The notes under the pieces: generated by a model
Seen by the model: only the letters and a program-made list of their open reading frames with translations
What the model was told of the DNA's origin: nothing
The model's database searches: none
In this document: in pieces, positions 1-7,190 of the stretch
Numbering within the stretch: the stretch's first letter is position 1
Layout of the letters: each line of letters opens with the position of its first letter
Program-made: the position numbers and the translations under genes
Assembly: GCA_045535465.1 (NCBI GenBank)
Contig: JAZSLS010000146.1
Span: forward strand, 1-22,728
Direction of reading: 5' to 3'
Source of the DNA: SIG636 sp045535465
Lineage (GTDB): Bacteria > Bacillota > Clostridia > Oscillospirales > CAG-382
Length of the DNA: 22,728 bases

Positions 1-3
1 TTG

Positions 4-780
4 TTATTTCCTATTGTATTTATTAAGTAGTAGTATCGATAAACAAAATGCCGATAAGTTAGTCGTAATGAAGATTATCATTCCGCTGCCATTTTTTATG
101 AAGCTTTCAAGAAAAGCGGCAGGGAAGTAAAATCTTGAAAAAAATGTTGATATTATATATGCCTTAGAAGACATAGTTTCATTTAAACCGCTGAAAAGCA
201 TAAGGCTAACTGCAGCAATCGAAGTCAAAACAAAACAATTTATGAATATCATCAAACGTCTGTTGCGTTTTTTAGGTAAAAGTAAAGCTAACGGTGCTGA
301 AATGGCCAGTGGCAACATAGGCATAAAGAAGACCGAGAGAACGATAACAGTTAAGCGAAAGCCCCCTATACCCAATGCTATACCTTGTGTTATGACGGGA
401 ATTCCAACATAATAAAAAGCAAATGCAAGATTTACGAGATAAACATAAACTAGTGATGATATAGTTACAGTGTAAAAATTGACATCTTTTATATGTTTCT
501 CTTTATCCGTTAAATAGAACTTGTCGCCGTTTAATATGTTGTATAGCGTGGAATTGGCCGTGAAAAGTGCATACAAAGCTGTAAAGGCTTTTTCGTGTGC
601 TCCTAAAAGAACAAAATTTTTACACACGTCCTCGCCTAACATATAAGAAGTGCGTAACGCAGAAAAAAAACCAAAAATTGCTAATGTAAATAATATGATT
701 CTTTTTGAATTAGACAGAGAACTTAAATATGCAGATATTGATTTGAGTTGGCTTTTAAAAATGTAAGTAAATTTGTCCAT
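4..780 (-). CDS. Half-length ABC-exporter-like membrane permease
   Basis: A 258-residue membrane protein with about six hydrophobic segments (roughly residues 28-46, 105-127, 138-156, 160-172, 177-197 and 232-252). The N-terminal KSQL basic stretch before the first segment, the LTDKEKHIKDVN loop and the PLAISAPLALLLPKKRNRR segment resemble the N-terminal half of clostridial ABC-2/putative ABC exporter permeases, which I recall as about 500-550 residues. This protein ends in LLNKYNRK and a stop at 4-6, so it is either a half-size member or one half of a split gene. No Shine-Dalgarno sequence precedes the ATG at 780 and an in-frame stop lies two codons upstream, so the start is uncertain. The neighbouring ATPase is of the sugar-importer type and is not an obvious partner. 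Role inferred only: transport across the cytoplasmic membrane. Confidence 0.6.
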   Translation of the reverse strand: MDKFTYIFKSQLKSISAYLSSLSNSKRIILFTLAIFGFFSALRTSYMLGEDVCKNFVLLGAHEKAFTALYALFTANSTLYNILNGDKFYLTDKEKHIKDVNFYTVTISSLVYVYLVNLAFAFYYVGIPVITQGIALGIGGFRLTVIVLSVFFMPMLPLAISAPLALLLPKKRNRRLMIFINCFVLTSIAAVSLMLFSGLNETMSSKAYIISTFFSRFYFPAAFLESFIKNGSGMIIFITTNLSAFCLSILLLNKYNRK

Positions 781-796
781 AGAATGTCAAATGCGC

Positions 797-818
797 TTTT
801 GCGGTTTGAGCCGCAAAA
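797..818. other. Perfect 8-bp inverted repeat between two minus-strand genes
   Basis: TTTTGCGG and CCGCAAAA are separated by six bases in the 57-bp gap between the importer ATPase and the permease gene. The T run is on the 5' side and the A run on the 3' side on both strands, the opposite of an intrinsic terminator. It may form an RNA hairpin in the intercistronic message that affects stability or hides the start of the downstream gene, which has no visible ribosome binding site. Confidence 0.5.
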
Positions 819-837
819 CCGCCAAGCTTTACACAAA

Positions 838-1956
838 TTAGTGAACGATAACCTTTTCGGTATCCTTATCGAATATGTGAAGTCTGTCGGTGTTGAGAGC
901 AAACTTAACGGTGTCACCCTGACGAGCAGCGGTGCGAGAAGATACACGGGAGATAAGGCTGCATTCTTCATCAACGTTGAGGTAGAGATAAATTTCAGCG
1001 CCCATAAGCTCAGAAACTTCAACGTATGCTTCAATACAGGAATCCTTATACTTTTCAAGGAACATTTCTTCGTCGTGGATGAGCTCAGGACGGAGACCGC
1101 CGATAACTTCCTTACCGATATATTCCTGAAGTGCGGGATCGTTTGCTTTGTCTTCATTAAGCTTGAGAGAATACTTGGAGAAGTTGAAATATACACAACC
1201 GTCCTTCTTCTTTTCAAGAGAACCGGAGATGAAGTTCATCTGAGGTGTGCCTATGAAGCCTGCAACGAATATGTTGGTGGGCTTATCGTAAAGATTTTGA
1301 GGAGTATCAACCTGCTGAATAAGACCGTCCTTCATAACAACTATTCTGGTAGCCATAGTCATAGCTTCTACCTGGTCGTGGGTAACGTATACGAAGGTTG
1401 TCTGAAGCTTCTGGTGAAGCTTGGTAAGTTCGGTTCTCATCGATGCACGAAGCTTTGCGTCCAAGTTGGAAAGAGGTTCGTCAAGAAGGAAAACCTTAGG
1501 TTCACGAACGATTGCACGACCGAGAGCAACTCTCTGCTTCTGACCACCGGACAAAGCCTTAGGACGTCTTTCAAGGTATGCTTCGATATCGAGAATACGT
1601 GCAGCCTCTTCAACTCTCTTCTTAATTTCTTCTTTTCTTACCTTACGAAGCTTAAGACCGAAAGCCATATTTTCAAAAACGGTCATATGAGGATAAAGAG
1701 CGTAGTTCTGGAAAACCATCGCAATATCTCTGTCCTTGGGAGCTACGTCATTAACGAGCTTATCGCCGATGTAAAGCTCGCCGCCGGAAATTTCTTCAAG
1801 ACCGGCTATCATTCTAAGAGTGGTGGACTTACCGCAACCGGAAGGACCAACGAGTATAATAAATTCTTTATCCTTTATATCAAGGTTGAAATCGTGAACA
1901 GCGGTAACGCCGCCCTGGTAACGCTTAGTGATGTGTCTTAATGTTAGACTTGCCAT
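838..1956 (-). CDS. ugpC: MsmK/UgpC-type carbohydrate ABC importer ATPase
   Basis: A 372-residue nucleotide-binding subunit of the CUT1 family (MalK/MsmK/UgpC), which powers uptake of oligosaccharides or glycerol phosphates from the cytoplasmic side of the membrane. Visible motifs are Walker A GPSGCGKST (37-45), the Q-loop Gln83, signature LSGGQ (135-139), Walker B VFLLDE (155-160) and the switch His193. The C-terminal part from about residue 235 is the OB-fold/TOBE regulatory region typical of the family, and the length is normal. The start is set by an AGGAGG seven bases ahead of the ATG. No permease or binding-protein gene is adjacent, as is common for Firmicutes MsmK proteins that serve several importers; substrate therefore unknown. 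The symbol follows usual naming and does not imply glycerol phosphate uptake. Confidence 0.93.
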   Translation of the reverse strand: MASLTLRHITKRYQGGVTAVHDFNLDIKDKEFIILVGPSGCGKSTTLRMIAGLEEISGGELYIGDKLVNDVAPKDRDIAMVFQNYALYPHMTVFENMAFGLKLRKVRKEEIKKRVEEAARILDIEAYLERRPKALSGGQKQRVALGRAIVREPKVFLLDEPLSNLDAKLRASMRTELTKLHQKLQTTFVYVTHDQVEAMTMATRIVVMKDGLIQQVDTPQNLYDKPTNIFVAGFIGTPQMNFISGSLEKKKDGCVYFNFSKYSLKLNEDKANDPALQEYIGKEVIGGLRPELIHDEEMFLEKYKDSCIEAYVEVSELMGAEIYLYLNVDEECSLISRVSSRTAARQGDTVKFALNTDRLHIFDKDTEKVIVH

Positions 1957-2011
1957 TTATTAACCTCCTGATACACCAGCATATATTGCGATGCAATTTT
2001 CATTTGATACT

Positions 2012-2040
2012 ATCATACCAAATTTTACTCACAATTGGTA
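2012..2040 (-). promoter_or_regulatory. Probable extended -10 promoter for the importer ATPase
   Basis: On the minus strand TGGTATGAT gives an extended -10 (TGn plus TATGAT at 2012-2017) about 55 bases before the start codon. The hexamer 17 bases upstream (TACCAA) is a poor -35, so this would depend on the extended -10 or on an activator. Confidence 0.45.
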
Positions 2041-2073
2041 GATGTTAAATAACCAAAGTTTATTGTTTGTAAT

Positions 2074-2088
2074 TGTGCATTATGCACA
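2074..2088. promoter_or_regulatory. 15-bp palindrome upstream of the importer ATPase promoter
   Basis: TGTGCAT-T-ATGCACA is a perfect inverted repeat with a single central base. It lies 3' of the pseudouridine synthase gene and about 35-50 bases upstream of the putative -35 of the importer ATPase. The position suits an activator site; no T-run follows it on either strand, so a terminator is unlikely. Regulator unknown. Confidence 0.4.
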
Positions 2089-2109
2089 TAATTGATAATT
2101 TCGTTGATT

Positions 2110-2820
2110 TCAGCCTTTCAGCGCTAGTATCTCTTCTTCTGTTAAAAGCCTAAAATCCGCATAATTTAAGGACTTATCAAGGTTTATTGTACCTATGGAA
2201 ATGCGTTCAAGCTCTGTAATTTTATTACCTACAGCATCGAACATACGTTTTATTTGGTGGAACTTTCCTTCGTGTATGGTGATGAAGCCGCATTTTTCTC
2301 CGCTTAATTCAAGAAGTGCACTTTTACATACGGTACCATCTTCCAAAACAACTCCGTCAAAAAACACTTTCTTGTATTCTTCTTTAAGCGGCAACTTGGT
2401 TTCAAAATAATACTTTTTGTTCACGTGTTTTGTTGGCGCAAGCAGTTTATGCGCTGTAACGCCATCATTTGTTAATATAACAAGTCCGGTTGTGTTTTTG
2501 TCAAGCCTTCCTATACTGAACAGATCCAAACGTTGGAGTTCGTCTGACAAAAGTTCGTTGACAATAGGACTTGATGGATCATCGGTAGAGCATACGTATC
2601 CTTTTGGTTTGTTTAGCATAACGTATATAAATTTATTGTACTTAATAATCTTGCCATCTAAGGTTAAAACGTCTTTGTTGCCGGCTTTAGCGGCACAATC
2701 CTTAACAACGGAGCCGTTTAATAATATTCTGTGCTCCTTTGCGGCTTTTTTGGCATCTTTTCTTGACATTATTCCGGTTGAAGCAATTATTTTATCAATT
2801 CTTTCGTTGTAGCTTTCCAT
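2110..2820 (-). CDS. rsuA: RsuA-family ribosomal small subunit pseudouridine synthase
   Basis: A 236-residue enzyme that isomerises a uridine in rRNA to pseudouridine; RsuA itself modifies 16S U516. Residues 1-60 form an S4 RNA-binding domain (SRKDAKKAAKEHRILLNG). The catalytic domain follows, with VMLNKPKGYVCS (67-78), the catalytic loop GRLDKNTTG (104-112, Asp107 the nucleophile), LTNDG (116-120) and the C-terminal HEGKFHQIKRMF (183-194). The NTTGLVILTNDG form resembles RsuA more than RluB. The Shine-Dalgarno is weak (GAAGGA about 12 bases upstream). It starts 24 bases after the DUF4830-like gene and is probably the last gene of the ABC-F operon, which suits a shared link to ribosome function. 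Confidence 0.9.
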   Translation of the reverse strand: MESYNERIDKIIASTGIMSRKDAKKAAKEHRILLNGSVVKDCAAKAGNKDVLTLDGKIIKYNKFIYVMLNKPKGYVCSTDDPSSPIVNELLSDELQRLDLFSIGRLDKNTTGLVILTNDGVTAHKLLAPTKHVNKKYYFETKLPLKEEYKKVFFDGVVLEDGTVCKSALLELSGEKCGFITIHEGKFHQIKRMFDAVGNKITELERISIGTINLDKSLNYADFRLLTEEEILALKG

Positions 2821-2844
2821 TTTTAAAAAGATTCCTTCAAGATG

Positions 2845-3318
2845 TTAGTTTTTTTCAAATCCGTGAATAAATCGCTTTGTTCCTACGCTATATACGTCAC
2901 CTGCAATGACACTGTCATCATAAATTAAAAGATTAGCAAAAACGTTTTCGTCGGTATCTTTGTAATTTGTTATTTTGTAAGTATACCTTGTAACGTTTTT
3001 TCCGGCATATCGCTTGAGGTTTAAGCCTTGAGCTCTTTGGATGTCATTATACTTTTCGTACACGCTGTCGAACTTTTGAGGAACGCTTACTTCTTTTATT
3101 TCGGTAGGTGTTACATCAACATCATACCCAAAACCCGCTAAAAAAGCTATGCGCTCTTCGTTAGTGCTGATACTTGTATAGTCGTGGGTGACCATCGCAA
3201 CACTTCCTAAGTTTTCGGTGCGTGGTATAACTGCAGCCAAAGTAAGTAAAATTGCCATTGAAGAAAGAAGCAAAGCGAAAAACTTTAAGCGCGAGGCTTT
3301 TACGGTGTAAATAAACAT
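2845..3318 (-). CDS. DUF4830-like membrane-anchored protein
   Basis: A 157-residue protein with one N-terminal hydrophobic segment (about 11-31), a basic cytoplasmic start and an extracytoplasmic domain. The pattern NEERIAFLAGFGYDVD (53-68), then VSVPQKFDSVYEKYNDIQRAQG, RYAGKNVTRYTYKITNY and a closing ANLLIYDDSVIAGDVYS...HGF is what I recall for the DUF4830 family found in Clostridia, whose function is unknown. No Cys follows the hydrophobic segment, so it is a membrane anchor or signal peptide and not a lipoprotein. The ATG is preceded by AAGGAGTG. It sits between the ABC-F and RsuA genes with short gaps (59 and 24 bases), so it is most likely co-transcribed with them. Confidence 0.8.
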   Translation of the reverse strand: MFIYTVKASRLKFFALLLSSMAILLTLAAVIPRTENLGSVAMVTHDYTSISTNEERIAFLAGFGYDVDVTPTEIKEVSVPQKFDSVYEKYNDIQRAQGLNLKRYAGKNVTRYTYKITNYKDTDENVFANLLIYDDSVIAGDVYSVGTKRFIHGFEKN

Positions 3319-3377
3319 ACGACCACTCCTTGAATATTGTTACTTAAATATATGGCGTGTGTATGTTGAATATTCTG

Positions 3378-5264
3378 CTAGTCCATAAAAGAAAGCAATT
3401 CGTCCAAGTAGTCCAGTATCATTACGTCCAACTCGTCTTTTTCTTCCTGCAGTTGTTGAAGCATAACGTAGTCGGTAGCATTCTGCGACATAAGATTATT
3501 AATTTCGTTCACACGTTCTTCGGCACCTTGAATGCTTTTTTCAAGGAACAGTTTTGTTTTTTCTTCTTTTCTTTTATCGCTTTGCTCCTTTTTTCTTTGG
3601 TTGTATGCTTTTGCACCGTCAGTTTGCCTTTTAATGCTTCGTTCTGCCGGTTCGTCGCTAGGTTTAAGCTTTAAGTATTCATCGTAATTGCAGTCGTAAA
3701 CACAGTACCCGTTTTTGTAGCAGGGATCGATATCAACCAAGCGTGTGGAAAGTGATGATATAAGATAACGGTCGTGTGAAACGCAAAGCAAGGTGCCGTT
3801 GTATTCCTTCAATGCGTTTTCAAGAACTTCTTTTGATTGAATGTCTAGGTAATTTGTCGGCTCATCTAATATCAACAGACTTGAACCCGAAAGAACCAGT
3901 TTGGCTATAGCAAGTCTTGCTTTTTCGCCGCCGGAAAGGTCAGAAACCGATTTAAAAACATCATCGCCTCTAAAACCGTATTGTGCTAAAGCTTTTCTAA
4001 GCTCTGTTTGTGTCATATCCGGATAAGCGTCCCAAAGTTCGGTAATAACGTCCAAACGGTCGTCAAGCAGCATTTGTTCTTGGTCGTAATATCCGGGCTG
4101 TTGGTTATATTGTAACTCGGCTACGCCACAATCAGGTGCTATAACGCCGTTTATCAGTTTCAAAAGTGTGGATTTACCGGTGCCGTTTCCACCGATTATA
4201 AACATTCGGTCTGCCTTCTTAAGTTCAAAGGATAAATCTGTAAATAACTTCTTACCGCCAAAAGCTTTTGAAAGCCCTCTTACCGACAGAACGTCATATC
4301 CCGTTTTTCCTCCGGCAGTAATCGAAATGTTAATAGCTGATGGGGCGTTTTCGGGTTTATCAAGCTTCTTCATTCGAGCAATAGCCTTCATTCTGCTTTC
4401 GGCTGCGATTATGTTCCGCTCTCTGTTCCACTTTCTTTGGTTTGCAATGAATGCTTCAAGACGTGCAATTTCTTTTTGCTGTAGGTCGTAGTGTTTTGCA
4501 GCGTCTTCTAAAAGCTTTTTCTTTTTTTCTTTAAATTCGCTATACCCGCCCTTATAGATTGTGGAACGAGTGTTTTCTATCTCAAGAGTTTCCGTTGTGG
4601 TTCTGTCAAGAAAATATCTGTCGTGAGAAATAATAATAAACGTAGCTGAAGAGGACCGTATTTGTTCCTCCAGCCAAACTGTAGATTTAATATCAAGATG
4701 ATTGGTAGGTTCATCGAGTAAAATAATATCGGGGGAAGAAAGAAGTAATGCAGCCAAAGAAAGCCTAGTTTTTTGGCCGCCGCTAAGCTTATCTGCATCA
4801 AGCTGCAAATCTTCCTCTGAAAAACCTAAGCGTTTAACCATAGAAATGGCTTTGGGCTTGTATTCGTATCCACCCAGCATTTCAAATTGTTCTCTAAGGG
4901 AGGTATACTTACTTACTATCCGTTCATCTCCACCTTGCAATTCATATTCAAGCTCGTAAATTTGCTTTTCCATTTCAAGCAGGGTAGGGAAGCGCGAGTA
5001 TACGACTTCAGCAACGGTCAGCCCTTTAAAAGAGTTGTCTGTATATTGTTCAAGGCTTCCTATTTTCAAACCCGAAGCAACGTTTACGGATCCGCAATCT
5101 GGAGAAATGTGACCTGTGATGATTTTGAGAAGTGTGGATTTGCCGGCACCGTTTACACCGATAACGCCGAGTTTGGTTCCTTGGTTTATTGAAAAAGTAA
5201 TGTTGTCAAGTATAACATCTGTGCCGTAAGCGAGGCAGATGTTATTACAAGTTAATACACTCAT
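3378..5264 (-). CDS. ABC-F family ATPase (ribosome-associated)
   Basis: A 628-residue soluble protein with two ABC domains in tandem and no membrane segments, the hallmark of ABC-F factors, which bind the ribosomal E site to rescue stalled elongation or protect against antibiotics. Domain 1: Walker A GVNGAGKST (36-44), signature LSGGQ (160-164), Walker B ending DEPTNHLD (184-191), SHDRYFLD. An interdomain linker with the KWNRERNIIAAESRMKAI stretch (about 278-295) follows. Domain 2: GGNGTGKST (358-366), LSGGE (443-447), DEPTNYLD (467-474), SHDRY. The charged tail (about 535-628) is predicted coiled coil. The start is the ATG at 5264, set by AAGGAGG; an upstream in-frame ATG at 5324 overlaps the promoter. 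Housekeeping versus resistance role cannot be told from sequence alone. Confidence 0.93.
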   Translation of the reverse strand: MSVLTCNNICLAYGTDVILDNITFSINQGTKLGVIGVNGAGKSTLLKIITGHISPDCGSVNVASGLKIGSLEQYTDNSFKGLTVAEVVYSRFPTLLEMEKQIYELEYELQGGDERIVSKYTSLREQFEMLGGYEYKPKAISMVKRLGFSEEDLQLDADKLSGGQKTRLSLAALLLSSPDIILLDEPTNHLDIKSTVWLEEQIRSSSATFIIISHDRYFLDRTTTETLEIENTRSTIYKGGYSEFKEKKKKLLEDAAKHYDLQQKEIARLEAFIANQRKWNRERNIIAAESRMKAIARMKKLDKPENAPSAINISITAGGKTGYDVLSVRGLSKAFGGKKLFTDLSFELKKADRMFIIGGNGTGKSTLLKLINGVIAPDCGVAELQYNQQPGYYDQEQMLLDDRLDVITELWDAYPDMTQTELRKALAQYGFRGDDVFKSVSDLSGGEKARLAIAKLVLSGSSLLILDEPTNYLDIQSKEVLENALKEYNGTLLCVSHDRYLISSLSTRLVDIDPCYKNGYCVYDCNYDEYLKLKPSDEPAERSIKRQTDGAKAYNQRKKEQSDKRKEEKTKLFLEKSIQGAEERVNEINNLMSQNATDYVMLQQLQEEKDELDVMILDYLDELLSFMD

Positions 5265-5292
5265 AATGCCTCCTTCGATGATCGATTGTATT

Positions 5293-5321
5293 ATTATACC
5301 ACAAAGAAAACAAAAAGTAAA
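5293..5321 (-). promoter_or_regulatory. Sigma-A promoter for the ABC-F operon
   Basis: Minus strand: TTTACT at 5316-5321, a 17-base spacer, then TATAAT at 5293-5298 preceded by TGG (extended -10). The start point would be near 5286, giving a leader of about 22 bases that contains the AAGGAGG of the ABC-F gene. Confidence 0.78.
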
Positions 5322-5505
5322 CATCGACCTTAAAAGAGATTGAAACGGAGCTTATATTGAAAAAACTCAAGTTGTGCATATTTACCACGTGTTTGGGGAT
5401 GATTTGCGGATTGCTTTTCCGAAATAAAACCCACATTTTTTCCACACCCATCATATTGCGTTTTTTGACGTTCTTTCAGACTAAATCAAGTATCGGTTTA
5501 CACTG

Positions 5506-5533
5506 TTTACATAATCAATTTTACATAATGTGT
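5506..5533. repeat. 14-bp tandem repeat (TTTACATAAT) ahead of proC
   Basis: TTTACATAATCAAT (5506-5519) is followed directly by TTTACATAATGTGT (5520-5533). The second copy contains ACATAATGTGT, the same 11-mer found at 6511-6521 before the next gene. Candidate operator sites for a shared regulator; the regulator is unknown. Confidence 0.6.
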
Positions 5534-5656
5534 TGTCATAATCCCCAATTTTGATTTATTTTGTAAAAACATATTGCAAAAAAAACTTGAATGTATTATT
5601 ATATATTTACATCGCTTGTGCGGTGAAAATTTATGTTTCGAGGTAAAATGTAAGCT

Positions 5657-6493
5657 ATGGCTATTCAAAGTTTTAAAATTGCTTTTTTGGGAGCAGGTAA
5701 TATAGCTAATGCAATAATAAGCGGTCTTGTATCCAAAAAACTTGTTTCGCCTTCGTGCATATACGTTTATGACCTTGATAAAACTAAGTACGAAAACAAC
5801 ATAATGCAAAATGTTAACTGCTGTGACACTATGAAGGATGCTGTGGATAGTTCAGAGATCGTTTTGTTTGCGTTGAAGCCTTCTGTGATAAAATCGGCTA
5901 TTTTTGATATTAAAGATTCTTGTGCATCATTTAGAGATAAAACTTATATATCTGTTGCGGCTGCTGTTTCTTCGGAGCATATTGTCGAGTCTTTTGGCGT
6001 TTCGGTTCCTGTCATCCGTACTATGCCCAACACTCCTTTGTTGCTTGGTGAAGGCGCCGTTGCGATTTCCCAAAACTCCTTTGTTGATGACAGGGTGTTT
6101 AGGTATGTTTGCAGATTGTTTTCAAATATCGCTGAGATTGCCGTTGTTAGTGAAGATATGATGAATAGCATAATTTCGGTTAACGGTTCTTCTCCCGCTT
6201 ACGTTTATCTTTTTTATAAAGCGATGTTGGATAATGCCGTTTCTCAAGGCATTCCTGCCGAAAAAGCTGCTCCGCTGATTTTGCAGTCTATAAACGGTGC
6301 TGTAACTATGATTAAAAAATCCGGTAAGGATGTTGAAACGTTGATTAAAGACGTTTCCTCTCCAAACGGAACTACCATTGCTGCTTTATCCGTTCTTTAC
6401 GAAAAGGATTTTTGCGGGATTGTTTCCGATGCAATGCTTGCTTGCACCGCTCGTGCTGACGAGATGGCGCTGGAAATTGAGGGCAAAAAGTAA
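5657..6493 (+). CDS. proC: Pyrroline-5-carboxylate reductase
   Basis: A 278-residue cytosolic enzyme that reduces 1-pyrroline-5-carboxylate to L-proline with NAD(P)H, the last step of proline synthesis. The Rossmann motif LGAGNIA is at 11-17, ALKP at 72-75, the family motif RTMPNTP at 121-127 followed by GEGA, and the C-terminal dimer/active-site region has GSSPAY (177-182; more often GSGPAY) and VSSPNGTT (233-240; usually VTSPGGTT). Length is normal. The GAGGT Shine-Dalgarno lies 12 bases upstream of this ATG, rather far, and an ATG-TAA pair at 5648-5653 sits at closer spacing. No other proline genes are adjacent. It heads a plus-strand run that reaches the terminator at 9134. Confidence 0.95.
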   Translation: MAIQSFKIAFLGAGNIANAIISGLVSKKLVSPSCIYVYDLDKTKYENNIMQNVNCCDTMKDAVDSSEIVLFALKPSVIKSAIFDIKDSCASFRDKTYISVAAAVSSEHIVESFGVSVPVIRTMPNTPLLLGEGAVAISQNSFVDDRVFRYVCRLFSNIAEIAVVSEDMMNSIISVNGSSPAYVYLFYKAMLDNAVSQGIPAEKAAPLILQSINGAVTMIKKSGKDVETLIKDVSSPNGTTIAALSVLYEKDFCGIVSDAMLACTARADEMALEIEGKK

Positions 6494-6509
6494 TATTTGT
6501 ATTTTGTTT

Positions 6510-6520
6510 CACATAATGTG
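6510..6520. promoter_or_regulatory. Palindrome CACAT-A-ATGTG in the gap after proC
   Basis: An 11-bp perfect inverted repeat with one central base, in the 59-base gap between proC and the membrane protein gene. Its ACATAATGTGT extension is identical to 5523-5533 upstream of proC. It could be an operator or a small RNA hairpin. Confidence 0.4.
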
Positions 6521-6552
6521 TCAATGTAAACTTATTGTGAAGGATGTTTTCA

Positions 6553-7176
6553 ATGACACAGCCGGATGAGACCTGCAAAGCCTTAGTTGTTTATTCACCT
6601 CCCGCCGCACACAAAAAGAATTCAAATAGAATCTTATCAGACTTTTATAACAGTCGTGCTGAATATTATTATTTTTTCCTACTTTCGTTTGTTGTTCTTT
6701 CTGTGTTTGCCAGATGTATGCATTTAACGTCATCAAATGTTATTCAGTTAATAGTTGACGATGTTAAAAATATGCACCCGTTGAATTTACGATGTGTTTT
6801 GCTTTTTGCAAAATTACCTCTTATCTATTCAGTTATTTCTTTCTTTTCGGGTGTTACCGTGTTTTCAAGACTTATTTCGTGTATTATGTCCTTTAACTTT
6901 TTTTACACGGTGTCTTTTGTATTTTTTGGGACAATCGATAAGTTTTTTGCATTAGACTTTTCTGTTTGTTTTGCTTTTATTTTAGCGTTTTCTGTTTATA
7001 TCGTGTTTTCTGCGATGTTTTTCACCGAGACTTCTTTGTTTTATAACACGGTGTCAAATTGTGAATCGGTTGTTAGGAAAAGACGTTTTGCTTTTTATTG
7101 CTTGTATTTTGTGTTCTATATGTGCATTACGCTGCTTTTATCTTATGCAACTCTTCAATTACTACTTAATCCTTGA
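6553..7176 (+). CDS. Multi-pass membrane protein upstream of xerD, function unknown
   Basis: A 207-residue protein with about five membrane segments (approximately residues 39-56, 82-103, 106-128, 132-158 and 177-201), very rich in Phe and Tyr, with a 35-residue polar N-terminus. I do not recognise it with certainty. Size, topology and its place directly before a XerD-like gene recall SpoIIM, which precedes xerD in some Firmicutes, but I see no convincing SpoIIM motif. The start at 6553 was chosen because GAAGGA ends eight bases before it; an in-frame ATG at 6544 overlaps that Shine-Dalgarno. The stop is 14 bases before the recombinase start, so the two are likely co-translated. Confidence 0.75.
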   Translation: MTQPDETCKALVVYSPPAAHKKNSNRILSDFYNSRAEYYYFFLLSFVVLSVFARCMHLTSSNVIQLIVDDVKNMHPLNLRCVLLFAKLPLIYSVISFFSGVTVFSRLISCIMSFNFFYTVSFVFFGTIDKFFALDFSVCFAFILAFSVYIVFSAMFFTETSLFYNTVSNCESVVRKRRFAFYCLYFVFYMCITLLLSYATLQLLLNP

Positions 7177-7190
7177 ACGGAGTGTTTTCA

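Larger units (their letters stand above)
5265..5656. other. Divergent intergenic region
   Basis: About 390 AT-rich bases between the minus-strand ABC-F operon and plus-strand proC. It holds the ABC-F promoter on the left and a 14-bp tandem repeat with CATAAT cores at 5506-5533. A clear proC promoter could not be fixed: TTGCAA (5574-5579) and several TATTAT/TATATT hexamers (5594-5607) are present but spaced poorly. No RNA gene was recognised. Confidence 0.6.

Noticed and set aside
797..818. Hairpin as terminator of the importer ATPase gene
   Set aside because: The stem has T residues 5' and A residues 3' on both strands and no trailing T run.
748..1941. Plus-strand ORF of 397 codons opposite the importer ATPase
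   Set aside because: It is longer than the real gene but has no recognisable domain, while the minus strand carries every ABC ATPase motif and a perfect ribosome site.
5438..5446. DnaA-box-like TTTTCCACA in the divergent region, possible origin
   Set aside because: Only one good box, no cluster, no dnaA/dnaN neighbours.
5357..5554. 65-codon plus-strand ORF with TTG start and hydrophobic N-terminus
   Set aside because: It has CGGAG upstream and a signal-like start, but low-complexity content, no domain and no promoter; likely chance in AT-rich intergenic DNA.
6553..7176. Naming the membrane protein before xerD as SpoIIM
   Set aside because: Position, size and topology fit, but no conserved SpoIIM residues were recognised; kept as unknown.
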